The position numbers and the translations under genes were made by a program. From NCBI GenBank assembly GCA_947034885.2, contig OX344751.2:41631082-41695081 (forward strand): a DNA stretch of 64,000 nucleotides. The letters are read 5' to 3'. This document shows positions 31,945 to 43,720 of this stretch, one piece after another. Positions within the stretch are counted from its first letter, which is position 1. Each line of letters begins with the position of its first letter. The DNA is from Thuidium tamariscinum. Taxonomy: Eukaryota; Streptophyta; Bryopsida; Hypnales; Thuidiaceae. The notes beneath the pieces were generated by a model. It searched no databases and was not told the origin of the DNA. It worked only from the letters and a program-made list of their open reading frames with translations.

Positions 31945-32707
31945 TCAGTTCTTCAGAAGGTGCTCAAATAGATGCAGGCAGGTCAACGTAATGTCTTTAG
32001 CCCAACAATTGTGTCATCCATTTAAGAGACACAAAGATGAACGAGGAACTGGATGCTAGTACTTCGATCTCACTGTCGCAACGCCAACAAATGAATGTAC
32101 ACATTAGTCAGGGACTGATTAATGTGGGGTGTAGATCTTAGAGTGGAATGATTTCGTGGAAGACATTCCGATGTGGATAAGTGATCTAGATTAGTCCTTG
32201 TGTAGTGTTTTTTGTAATCTTGGCACTTTCCATCAAGCTTGTATTTGATTATTTTTGCTAATCTTAACCAGAGGCTTATGCTACCGTTTGTCAGCTACAA
32301 GTATATTCTAGTAACAGAGTATCAGTTTTTTGTGCATCTTTGTGATTAGCAACTAGGTAATCTCTACGAGAATCCTTAAATTGTTATGAATTTCCCCGAA
32401 CTGACTACTTCTGAGATTCTGGAATTGGTCATGGGTTTGGTCGAAGAGGGCTTGGGCTGGGTCATGCTGCCAGAAGTTTATGACTGCAAACAAACACAGC
32501 CCTCTCTAATTGCGCTGCCCTTGCCGTTAGGGCGAAGTTCTCTCGGTCAAACGTTTTCTTAAATTAAATTGTGTGGGCCAAACCTGAATTTTTCTTAGGG
32601 TCAAACCTGAATTTTACAGGGTTCTTGATTCTAAATGTCTTGGAGATGGACTAAGAAAGTAACATGTCAGGGTTAAGGGGTGAACATGTAGAAGTTGCTC
32701 TATGTCA
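31945..32707. other. 3' UTR of the SAM gene and intergenic sequence
   Basis: The first few hundred bases are probably 3' UTR. No other gene is recognised. Confidence 0.4.
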
Positions 32708-32797
32708 CTCCCTCCGTCCCTCTAAAAGGTTCCCAAATTCTTCCTGCAAACCGTGTAAATGAGCGTAATTAAGAAGCTTTTAGTTGGACAGAGGGAG
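32708..32797. mobile_element. Stowaway-type MITE, about 90 bp
   Basis: Ends CTCCCTCCGTCCCTCTAAAA and, on the other strand, CTCCCTCTGTCCAACTAAAA. CTCCCTCCGT is the diagnostic Stowaway (Tc1/Mariner) terminus. TA follows the right end; the left flank is CA, so the TA target duplication has one change. Confidence 0.85.
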
Positions 32798-32799
32798 TA

Positions 32800-33351
32800 T
32801 TAGATTTGTACACGCCATGGTAGACAGACTGGGAATCTGTAACTGCAGCTTGCGAGTTGAGAGGATTGCGTGTGCTGTACAGTAGAAATAGAGATGGTTG
32901 CGTCGGTTGGCCACATTGATTTTCAAAATCAAGAGATGTAAAATTAGCACATTGTGATGACGTAAATCAGGGAAGGTCAAATTTTCTATCACCAAAAACC
33001 CATGATGTGTCGGTCCCACTAAACAGAGATGTGAAACGGAGGCAGTGTCCATATGACTTACTCAAAATTTGGGACAACTGCGACATAAGTCAGTCAAGCT
33101 CCCCGTGTATAGCATATACCAGTCAAGTTGCAGAAATCAAATTTGCAGTTTAGGCTCAATTGCTGGAGGTTCAACTTTAAGTAGAACTGCATATATGGAC
33201 AAGCCAACCTCCCAACAGTTATTTGCAACGTTCAGGAGTGCCCTCTCACTGACCCAGAAATGCTATATCCAGGAACCGAGTCGACACATCTGCCTACTTC
33301 AAGAATTGACTCAATATTAGGGGACAACATTAAAACCACATTACAGCCAAT
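32800..33351. other. Intergenic sequence between convergent genes
   Basis: Contains the likely 3' UTR of the copper chaperone on the minus strand near 33150-33351. No other gene recognised. Confidence 0.4.
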
Positions 33352-34955
33352 TTACAGGACGGCAACTGCTTCTGCGGGTGCAGGTGGATTGGCAGGCTTG
33401 GCCGCGCTCTCATCACTCCAGAATGACGTAGCCTTTCCGGTCTTTGCGACGCGGTCCAGGACGACCTCAGGCTTGAGATTGCCCACGACTGTCACCTTCT
33501 GCTCCTTGATATCAATGTCGTAGCTTTTCACACCTACCAAATGCAACACTTTATAAGATACAAAGCACTGTATATTACCCTGAATACTACACTGCCTTCG
33601 AAATACAGCCCATCGAGGGAATGCAAATATGGTTCCGCAAATTGAAATATTCCAGGTACATGCGTCGGGGTTTAGCACAATACATGTCAAAACAAGATCC
33701 ACATGAAACTTTTCAAAATCTTCAGGGTGGCCCTTCATGAGAACCTCCAAATTAAGATCAGTAGTTGCTCAATATCAAGAAAGAAAGTAATTACCATCCA
33801 GTTTCCCGATGGCTCTCTTAACTGCTCCTACGCAACCCTGGCAGCTCATAGCCACCTTCAAAACCGTAGTCTGCATATCCAAGCATGAATGTTATGTTAC
33901 ATTTCATAAGAGGCTGTATACCGAGTGACAAAAACACTGCTGGGATAAACATTTATTCAATAGCGAGAAACTCAAAAGAGAAGCAAAACCTCATTGGGCG
34001 CAAATGAAGAAGCACTAAAAATCTCTCTACGGAACAGTGTTACGGGAACAGAATATTCCCGTTCTCTGAGTTCTATCAGCAATAGTCTTTCAATCTTTGT
34101 AATTGTACTGACTGCTTAACAATAGAGAAATTGGGAACAGAATCTGAAAAAATGCAGAGTAAGACAAGAAAAAAATGCAATTGAAGAAATTAGGGGGACG
34201 GAAATCTTCCGTCCTGCAGTAGTTAAGCTACTTCAATGCTAAAAGAATGTCAAATAGGGATAACTTGAAGTTCAACCACCAATAAACCATTCTAACTGTC
34301 GCATTTGATATATAAATCATGCATCCTTTCGTGCGCTGGAATCCTCATGATTTGCAAAAGAAGAATTACTAAAAATGTAACCCGTCTAATAATAGAAACT
34401 ATACTCTGCGCTTAAGAAACAAGAAGATGCGCTCATCTTAAAGCTGAGGAACAGAGTCCTTACAGCATAACATCAGATTTGGAAAAAACAAGGTGAAAGG
34501 ATAATCGAAAATTTGCGAGAATAGGCCTATTCCCTTCTCCTATAACTAAGCTACACAATCATAAAAGTATATCAAATAGGCCAATCGTAAAGTTCACAAC
34601 TCCTCAAACGAAACCGAAAGCAAATCTCGCCTCCTTACCCCCGAAATATGCACTACCTACACTAGAAATATAAGGTATCAAAAATATCGTCGAACAGCGG
34701 TACGATTAGAACAGAAATGCTACATAAGGCTACAAGACAGACCTCTATTCGCCATTCAACTCGTTCCCTAAACGAAACAAGTTTTCTAAAAAAACGAGAA
34801 AATCCGAAAACATACCATCAGGACTGGATACTTAATCCAAGTATCCGCACGCATGCGATCGATGGATCGATGGATCGATCCATCGACAAGAAAACCTAGA
34901 GCGCCATCCAAAACAAACAAAGCGGCGTGAATCGACGCGTACGTACCTCAGCCAT
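33352..34955 (-). CDS. ATX1-like copper chaperone (HMA domain)
   Basis: Exons on the minus strand: 34947-34955, 33795-33870 and 33352-33533, total 267 nt, 88 aa. Exon 1 encodes only MAE, followed by an intron of about 1.08 kb. The protein is a single heavy-metal-associated domain with the Cu(I)-binding motif MSCQGC (MxCxxC), then [24 protein letters not shown] and a short Ala/Pro tail. ATX1-type chaperones carry Cu(I) in the cytosol to P-type copper ATPases of the secretory pathway. The tail is shorter than in CCH-type plant homologues. A minus-strand TATA box lies at 35081-35090, about 130 bases upstream of the ATG. Confidence 0.93.
34853..34886. repeat. GATCGATG simple repeat and palindrome
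   Basis: Tandem gatggatc units with a perfect palindrome gatggatcgatccatc inside intron 1 of the copper chaperone gene, close to exon 1. No function is shown. Confidence 0.6.
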
Positions 34956-35080
34956 AGCGGACGTCGTTCTGCACCTTCAAAACTCGCGAGATTTGCACAA
35001 AAGACTCAAAAGCTCCACAAAAAATACTTCAGCAACAACAACTTGAAAAAACTCCGAACCACTCCAACGGTGATCACGAG

Positions 35081-35090
35081 ATTATATAGC
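35081..35090 (-). promoter_or_regulatory. TATA box of the copper chaperone gene
   Basis: Minus-strand sequence gctatataat in a locally GC-richer context, suitably placed for transcription of the gene at 33352-34955. Confidence 0.6.
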
Positions 35091-35599
35091 CTGCGGGGAG
35101 AGCTTCCAAATCCACAGAAAACATGTTGGGGAAAGGCCTTCCGAAAGATCTCTCGGACCCACTGGATGAACAGAGTTCACGCGGTTTGGTACTGATGTGG
35201 ATGAGGATTTGATGGATGAACGCTTCGGCGCACGTGGCATGTGGACTTCAGGATGTCAGTCAAGGGGGGCTTGGATTTGCAGTGCGTTGAAAGAAGTGTT
35301 GAATTTTACTGACGAAATTTTGTTACAAGGCGAAATTTCAGGAGGGATTTCCTGAAATATTGTTTTCTGATCATTTTCTATATTTATCAAATGATGGATG
35401 ATAATCATTGAAAATAGATGGAATTGTCAACTCGGTGAAGTCAACGAGGAAAGTTACTCCCTCTGTTTCACTAATTAGGTAGAATCTCTATTTCACTAAA
35501 AACTTTTATTTTTTGATTTTGACCATTTCGTAACAAGTTTTTCTTAAGTTTTTTGTGTTGAACGACCTGGTGAGGGCAAGTGAAACAATGTGGGTGTCC
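35091..35599. other. Upstream region with a possible Stowaway end
   Basis: The sequence taCTCCCTCTGTTTC at 35455-35469 looks like a Stowaway left end after TA, but no right end is visible. Otherwise nothing recognised. Confidence 0.35.
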
Positions 35600-36299
35600 T
35601 TTTTTCTGTCCCCTTGACCTTTAGGAGGTAGTTTTTTGCTCATAACTTTTGCATCTTTTGTTCATTTGACTTGAAACTTGAAATGAAGGTGCCTACAAAA
35701 GTTTTACATTTTTTGTAATTTTTTCAATTTTTTCAAAATTAGTTTACTATTTTTAAACTGCCCCTGATTGGGTGTCTACTTTGGCCATTTTGGGGGGTTT
35801 TAGTCCTATTTGACCCAAAAATGCAAATTTTGAGCTGAAAATTGGCATGTAAGGACCTCACCTAAAGTTACACAAGACCACAAAGAGATTTTTTGAAAAT
35901 ACTATATTGTTCAACCTCCACATGTCATCAAAGTGGCTGACTTTGCGCAAGTGTAGAGAATAGAATTTATTTTTTCCAAAGATGACATTTGTTGGAAAAG
36001 AAAGACCTTTACCTGGAGAAAAAATGGATATTTTATTTTCATTTTCTGAAGTTTTTTACTATTTTTACCAAATTAGTGAAGAAAGAGCTATTTTCATTGT
36101 ATTTTCTATTGTCTATAACATTTAGAGAAAACATTTCTTAGGTCCGAATTTCAAGAGACATAATATTTTCATTGCTCTTCAAATTATCCATATTTTTTTG
36201 AATTTAAAAGAAATTTATTTCAAAAGGTCACAGGACTCGCAGGACTCACTAATTTTGAGCCATTTTGAGCCAAAACCGGTAAGTGTTTCTTGCAACAAT
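35600..36299 (+). mobile_element. ATTGCAAGAAACAC MITE (subfamily B), left end decayed
   Basis: The interior matches 23471-24199 along most of its length, and it ends ggtaagtgtttcttgcaa. The left terminus is degraded. It directly abuts the TTAA of the piggyBac-like MITE. Confidence 0.7.
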
Positions 36300-36305
36300 C
36301 CTTAA

Positions 36306-37220
36306 CCCCTAAAAGACCACGGTTGTTTTTCAACCTAAAACCACTCAAAACTGCCATTTCTGCTCCATTCATCCATGAAAAACAAAAAAACAAATTTTTT
36401 AGAATCTAACTATAGGATCTTGTAATTTACATAACAAAGATCATGTGGTGAAAATTTCATAAAGTTTGACCGTATAGATAGGAAGATATGAACATTCAAA
36501 GTTGGAAAACAAAGTTTTCTTAAACTCTAATTTGCAACTTCAAATGACTTTGTCCTCCATTTTTTGCACTACAGTCTACAGACCTTGAATTTAAATTTTT
36601 TTCTATTGAGAAATTGAGCTGAGAGCTTAGGGAAAAAAATTCACTAAATAAAGACTTTTTTTTCATTCCTTAAAGAATTGTCCAGTAGATGTAGGTCCAA
36701 GATTGAAAGAAAAACTAAATTGCAAATATCTCATAGATGGAATGGAAACACAATAATCCCAATGATGAGATTCTTCTAGCAAACAAAATCGACCTTGTCC
36801 AACAATTTTTTTGAAAAATTGTGAAAATTGCATTCACAAATGAATCCTATAAGTTATTTTTTCAAGAAGGTGCTTAGATTGCCCAAAAACCAAGATTGTT
36901 CATAACTTTCACATTACTAATCCAAATGGAATGAATCAAAGCTTCACTTGTAGACAAAAATAAAATCTATAAGAAAAAAAAAATTAATTTTTAATTTTGA
37001 AGTTTTTGTAGATTTTTTTTTCTACCCAGCGACATGAAAATTATATTTAAGATGGCATAACTTTTCCTCCCGGTCACCAATTGAAAAAAAAAATTCCCAC
37101 AAAGCTAATTAGTTTTTCTATCTTATGTGAAAATTTCAAGAAAATTCATTAAAAATTGAAGTCACAAGTACCTGCCCGAATTCTAAAAGTCCCCTTAGAA
37201 GACTTTTGGTCCTTTAGGGG
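36306..37220 (-). mobile_element. piggyBac-like MITE, 915 bp, TTAA-flanked (copy 2)
   Basis: Reverse-orientation copy of the element at 3687-4605. Termini CCCCTAAAAGACCAC and GGTCCTTTAGGGG; TTAA at 36302-36305 and 37221-37224. Non-coding. Confidence 0.85.
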
Positions 37221-37372
37221 TTAAAAATACAACATTTTTTTGTTGATTATGTCATTGCACTATTCATCAACCAAAACAATGACACATTTTTGTTAATATA
37301 CACAAAATGCATAAAAACTTGCTAATGTTGTTAGTGCTAGTATCCAAATCAACAAAATTTAACAGAAAACTG

Positions 37373-40300
37373 TTAATTTGACCATTCATTTTCTACTAAT
37401 GAAGACAAACTCTCCACTTCCTTTGGCAAGGTCTTCAAGCTAGAACACCTTCTCAAATCAAGAGTGGTCAAGGAAGACAAGCTCCCCACTTCCTTGGGCA
37501 ATGTCTCCAAGCTTGAACACCAACTCAAATCAAGAGTGATCAAGGAAGACAAGCTCCCCACTTCCTTTGGCAATGTCTCCAAGCTTGAACAACCACTCAA
37601 ATCAAGAGTGGTCAAGGAAGACAAGCTCCCCACTTCCTTTGGTAATGTCTTCAAGCTTGAACAACCAATTAAAAGAAGCTTAATCAAGGAAGACAAGCTC
37701 CCCACTTCCTTTGGCAATGTCTCCAAGCTAGAACACCTTCTCAAATCAAGAGTGGTCAAGGAAGACAAGCTCCCCACTTCCTTGGGCAATGTCTTCAAGC
37801 TTGAACAACCAATTAAAAGAAGCTTAATCAAGGAAGACAAGCTCCCCACTTCCTTTGGCAATGTCTTCAAGCTTGAACAACCACTCAAATCAAGAGTGGT
37901 CAAGGAAGACAAGCTCCCCACTTCCTTTGGCAATGTCTCCAAGCTAGAACACCTTCTCAAATCAAGAGTGGTCAAGGAAGACAAGCTCCCCACTTCCTTT
38001 GGCAATGTCTCCAAGCTAGAACACCTTCTCAAATCAAGAGTGGCCAAGGAAGACAAGCTCCCCACTTCCTTTGGCAATGTCTTCAAGCTTGAACAACCAA
38101 TTAAAAGAAGCTTAATCAAGGAAGACAAGCTCCCCACTTCCTTTGGCAATGTCTCCAAGTGACCACACCAACGCAAATAAAGAGTAGTCAAGGAAGACAA
38201 GCTCCCCACTTCCTTTGGCAATGTCTCTAAGCTTGAACAATAACTCAAGTCAAGAGTGGTCAAGGAAGACAAGCTCCCCACTTCCTTTGGCAATGTCTCC
38301 AAGCTAGAACACCTTCTCAAATCAAGAGTGGCCAAGGAAGACAAGCTCCCCACTTCCTTTGGCAATGTCTTCAAGCTTGAACAACCAATTAAAAGAAGCT
38401 TAATCAAGGAAGACAAGCTCCCCACTTCCTTTGGCAATGTCTTCAAGCTCTCACACCAACTCGAATCAAGAGTGGTCAAGGAAGACAAGCTCCCCACTTC
38501 CTTGGGCAATGTCTCCAAACTTGAACACCAACTCAAATCAAGAGTGGTCAAGGAAGACAAGCTCCCCACTTCCTTTGGCAATGTCTTCAAGCTTAAACAA
38601 TCACTCAAATTAAGATTGGTCAAGGAAGACAAGCTCCCCACTTCGTTTGGCAATGTCTCCAAGCTTGAACAATCACTCAAATCAAGAGTGATCAAGGAAG
38701 ATAAACTCTCCACTTCCTTTGGCAATGTCTTGAAGGTAGAGCAAGAACTTAAATTTAATCTTAGTAGGATATTGCTTGATGCAAAGTTTCTTGGAATTTG
38801 TACAAGGAACTGAAGCCCTACTAGATCAAGAATCTTTAGTGTTGCACAAGTGCTACAAAGATTGGCTATTTTACCTTGCAAAATCCTTGCATCATTTTCT
38901 TCAATTGTTTGTGGTAATCTATATGAAGTTGTAGAATTTTCTATTACTATTGCCTCCAATTTAGAACAATATGAAGCAAATCGAAGTAATAAATTCAAGT
39001 TATCAATGTGTGCTTGATGTTTGTCAAAAGTATTCACTAAAATCAAGACACGAAGTTTTCCAAAATCAATATTTTGGTCTTTCTTGATTTTAGGAAAATG
39101 ATGGTTTTCATCTCCTTGCAAAGAAATGCCTTCAAGAACCTCAATATCCTGCATTCAAAAAAGTTTAGTTTAGATTTTCATCACATCTTTATATATAGAT
39201 TTCAAAAGACAATATATTTTCTCAAAAAATCCAATATACATCAAAATTCATGATTATAGGATGAAGAATTGAATATGAACTTGTATAATTACTAACTTTG
39301 CCCAAATGTAAAGAACAAAATTTTACATTTTTCTAATATCTCTTGTTCTAATAGAAAACTACCTCGCTTGAAAATTCCATTTCTGGTATCATTGATGCTC
39401 TCCAAATTCTTGTATTCTTGGCAATATTCCGTCCCATGTCACGAAGTTGATCATGCATTTCAAGAATGACACCATCTTTGTTGACCTTCAACAATGACAT
39501 GTCTATCAATCTCTCTAATTTATCCACAGGTAGGATGCCATCTTTTGACCACATGAACAAGATTGTTTCCTTTGATATGCCAGATGGATATACATCTCGA
39601 CAAAAAAAACAAGCCATGTCCAAAAACATCCCCTTTTCAACACCATCATTCAATCCATCATAGCTTAATTGCAAGGTGTTCCAAATCTTTTCATCATTGG
39701 TATCCAATTTCCTTCCTCTTGCCATCACTTGTAATGCTCGTTCCCAACTTCGCAACCTCACTTTGTTGCGAAGAAATGCACCCATCACTTTCAAGCTTAA
39801 AGGCAAGCCATTACAAGCTTTCACAACATTCTTACATAAGTCTTCAAAGTCCGGTGGTAAAGGAGCCACATTCCAAGAAAGGTGGGTAGTGAAAAGTGTT
39901 GTTGCTGCCTTTTCATTCAACAAATCAACATCCAACTTTCCTTCTTCGCATACAAAGGAACTGATCAAACTCCAATCGCGTGTCGTGATTATTATAGAAG
40001 AACCCAAGTTGCAAGCTTTTAGAAAGTCTAGAGGTACTACACCATGCACTTGAGCTTCATCCTTGATATCATCCAAAATTAAAAGAAGTTTCTTTTCATC
40101 CAAGAACAATTTCATCATGCGTTGAGCATCTTCAAGATTCTTGGGTATCTGATCATTTCCAAGATTGCGTAATATCTTGCACAATAAATCATATGAACTT
40201 TGATAATCTTTGCATTGTGCTACAAAACATGATGCATGGTATGAAGACTTCACAATTACATCATCAAAGATGGCTTTTGCAAGTGTGGTCTTGCCAATTC

Positions 40301-42466
40301 CACCCATGCCAACAATGCCGATATAATTTAGTTTCAAAAGCCCCTTGGCTTTGGATATATGATGATCTAAATCAACCAAAATTTCCTTTGGAGGTGCAAT
40401 TGGTCCATCCATCTATACAAATCCCAAAGGCATAATTAATAAATCAAACTTTCATTAGAATAATACAATATTTGTAAAAGAATGAATGTTGAGCACCAAA
40501 GACAACTACAAAAAAGCAAACATCACCAAATAAGTTTTATAGTTCATCAAGTTCATACCTTGGGAATATGGGCCATAGTGGACTTGGAATCTTCTAACTT
40601 CCCTTTTAGAAAGAACTTCTTTAAGCTTGTAAGCCTCTCACAAATTTCGGAAAATGGTGGACGTTGAAGAGGGTCTTCAGACCAACATTCTTGGATTAAG
40701 TTGGTCAACCCTTCACAATCCTTTGGCAAGTTTGGTCGCAAGCTTTTGTTGCTAGTACTACGTTTGCCTTTGCATTTCAAATCAAAGTATGGATTATTCC
40801 TTGACAAAATCTCTGAACATATTATAGCAAATGACCACACATCTGCTTGAAATGGATACATTGGAGTTTTACTTCCCTTCATCATTTCAGGGGCCCTATA
40901 TATTCCTGTTCCAATTGTATACTTTGATGGTTTAGGATTCTTTGGATTGGTGTACACGTACAATTGAGACATATCATAGTCTGTCACCTTGAATATGCGG
41001 CGACTAGGATTCTCTCCATATATTGGACTTGACAAGACATTACCAGGTTTCAAGTCAAGATGAGCAACTTGCATGTCATGAAGGTAACACACACCTTTAG
41101 CAATTTGATGCATGATGTCAATTGCAACATGGTAGGATAAAGGTTTTTTTGAGTTCTTCAATATGGTAAATAAACTAGTTTCCATTGGTTCCATCACCAA
41201 ATACATGTCACCAACTCCACCTTCCACACCATTTTCATCAATACATTTGGTAATCCCGCAACCAAGAAATTGGACAAGATTTGGATGGCTCAAGCCTGCC
41301 ATGATGCCAACCTCCTTGAGACACTTGTCAAAGAAACTAGGATCATCTTGAGAAGTGCTAGATCGTTTTCGAGAATTGTTGAAGAAACTTGAATCACCTT
41401 TCAACACTTTTGTGGCACATGCAAGACCCAACCAATTTGAATAATGCACACATGCATTGCTTCCTTCACCTGCATATTTGTTTAATTTTGGGATATTGAA
41501 ATGGTTTAAAACCTCCAAAGCATCCAAGTCCCCACCATCAACTCGATCCAAATTTCGGAGTCTCAACAAGAGATGTTGTGCCCTTTTATAATCATTGGAA
41601 CATCCTTCTGAAGGAACTTGTTCAAGTCTTGCCTTAAGTGCTTGTCCATCTTCAAAGAGTTGATTATAGGTAGCTGCATCAAATTGAATAGACAAGATAT
41701 TGTCTAATTGTCTTGAAGGGCAAAGCAGGTACATTTCACATGTTGTATCATAACAACACTTCAAATCAAGAAGTAACTCTCGAAAAGTTTCTTTGCTTTG
41801 GATTTGATAAACGGCTACATGACACCATTGAACTTGATTAGTGCAATTTTCCCCCACAATCTTGACTTTCCTTTGAAGGAAACACAATTCTTCAAAAATA
41901 GATTGGAACTTCATATCTTCACTAGCACTTGACAACATTTTTTCAATTCCCTTCATTGCCAATATGAGTTTGCGAAAAATATGTACACATTGATTTTTGT
42001 TCAAGGTTTGCATCTTTGAAGATGCTTCCATAGCCTTCAAGCATTTTTCAAGACTTAGTATATCCCTACATAGTCTTTTACAATGCTCCTTTTGCACTTG
42101 TAGGACATCCTTGTCTTTCCTGTAGATGATTCAACACCTATTGTTAATGAATTATTCACATGAAATAAATATAGAGCAGAAATAAAAAAGTTGACCAAAC
42201 ATGTTGTGCAAGAAAAACTTCTTAGAATACTAGTCACAAACTTCTTTCCTTATTGAAGGATGTATACAAATTCTATTAGGCGGTTGCATGTATAGAGATT
42301 GAAGATAGGATTGCTTATAGAACTCAAACTAAATAAACCAAAAAAGAACCCATACAAAGAGCTTTGTAAGATGAACAAAATTCTATTTCAACATGCATTC
42401 TTCAATCACTAGCACATTCTACAAAACATTCAATCTTGCTCACCGGATGAACCATGCAAAATCCAT
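37373..42466 (-). CDS. Kinase-NBS-LRR immune receptor (PNL class), four exons
   Basis: Minus-strand exons 42444-42466, 42119-40559, 40412-39363 and 39148-37373; all GT-AG, phases agree, 4410 nt, 1469 aa. Start ATG at 42466 (MDFAWFI). Residues 10-150 are helical, resembling the four-helix domain of MLKL-like proteins. A kinase domain follows (about 225-515): glycine-loop AGEGSNACV, lysine in CATKVLKG, HLDLKPGNVL, VTDYDMS in place of DFG, and YRAPEMM. HLD makes it non-RD and the DFG change makes activity doubtful. NB-ARC has the P-loop GMGGIGKTT (563-571), LLLILDD, IIITTRD, GLPLSLK and MHD. Exon 4 encodes 19 LRRs of 24 aa. NLRs sense pathogens in the cytosol and oligomerise on activation. Kinase-NBS-LRR proteins were described from mosses. 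Confidence 0.92.
37400..38760 (-). repeat. 72-bp tandem repeats encoding the LRRs
   Basis: Nineteen near-identical units of 72 bp, each encoding the pattern LPKEVGSLSSLTTLDLSxC. Units carrying IKLLLIG recur at positions 5, 9, 13 and 15, and ATLDLRR at 6 and 10, which shows higher-order duplication of about 288 bp. The antisense strand is open over most of the array (37464-38162, 38256-38813) simply because of the repeated codons. Confidence 0.92.
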
Positions 42467-42792
42467 GTAATTCCAAAAGATCGCCATTATGAAGAAGTGG
42501 GCCATTCGCACTAGAAAGCGCACCATTTTGTATAGCAAATGGAATTATATATTGAAATTCTAGAATAGCATCAAAACAAACCCAAATCAATTAGTCAAAA
42601 TATAGAAGCAAATGTGTACAAATAGGAACGTCCAAAGAAGTGTTCATATTAAAAAATATATGAAAAATAATCTCAAATAAAATAATATCTAATTTGTAAC
42701 CCTATTCTTTCACAAATTTAGTAGCACACAAGAATATAAAAGTTACAAGATACCACATTCTTATTCAATAGTTAGAGGCAAAAAATATGAAA

Positions 42793-43075
42793 TTGGATGA
42801 TTGCAAGAAGCATTTGTACTTTTTTCGTCACACGTCACATACTAATCTGTTTTTTAGCCATAACTTTAGCATTTTGGCTCCAAATGATTCAAAATCTGAA
42901 GAAAAGGTACTCATGACTATCAAACATTTTATCTAATTTTTTTTTTAATAATTTTCAAAAGTAATATACTATCCAAAAATAGACCCCAATTGAATGTGAC
43001 AACTGCCAATTTGGACAATTATAGTCCTATTTAGTACCCAAAAATACAAATTTTGAGGTAGAATTTCAATGGATA
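42793..43075 (+). mobile_element. ATTGCAAGAAACAC MITE, partial copy (subfamily C)
   Basis: It begins ggatgattgcaagaagcattt and is the reverse complement of 24200-24554 in its interior. No right terminus found. Confidence 0.55.
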
Positions 43076-43440
43076 CACTACAAAAAAGGGTGTAAATTAT
43101 TGTAGAGGGATGACTTAGGAACGACTAAATGTCCGGTTTGATTAAATAGTGATTGGGACCTCCATAATTGCACCAGTACTATGGAATTCACAAAGTCCTA
43201 GTCTTTCCTGAGTCGTCCCTACGACTTGTGGATGAAGAAACCTTAGATGCAGTTCTTAGTCGACTTTATTCTGTAAAATTTGGATGGGTAGTCTTCTAGT
43301 GGACTTGTACTTAATGGTTGAAGGACCTTTTTAAATAATTAGTTTTGTGTGGTACGGAAGTCTACAAAGTGAAATTTTTTCTATTTGTATTTTGAAATAT
43401 ATAAAAAGTTATTTTGGTGGGGTTTTGGATAAATGACCAT
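43076..43440 (+). mobile_element. Possible CACTA element left end
   Basis: The sequence CACTACAAAAAAGGGTG starting near 43077 resembles the CACTACAAGAAA terminus of plant CACTA transposons. Repeats of ggatgactta / gacgactt type follow, as subterminal repeats would. No right terminus was found, so this is tentative. Confidence 0.35.
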
Positions 43441-43720
43441 TTCTATAGAGTTGTTACAAATGGCTAGTTTTTATGTTTTGTATTCACTTATTTTGACTAA
43501 TTTAAACTAATTTAAACATCAAAGTATGTATTTTCTTGAGGATTAGCATTTTTCAAGGTCTCCTATTTAGATCATTTTTCTATGCATTTCTTTTCTTGGG
43601 TCCCTTCATTTTAAAGGTATATACCTAAGTCATAATTTTTAAATTAAAAAATAATAATTTTTAAATTTTAAAGTACACAAAAAGCAACAAATAATATAAG
43701 GATTTCTTAGAATCACCCAA
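43440..43720 (-). mobile_element. ATTGCAAGAAACAC MITE, partial copy (subfamily A)
   Basis: Reverse-complement relative of 22371-22702, recognised by shared interior segments such as gttacaaatggctagtttttat and tgcatttcttt. Its terminus is decayed. Confidence 0.5.

Noticed and set aside
37464-38813. Plus-strand frames of 232 and 185 codons with KEDKLPTSFGNVSKLE repeats
   Set aside because: Antisense shadow of the LRR repeats; stop-free only because the 72-bp unit is a multiple of three.
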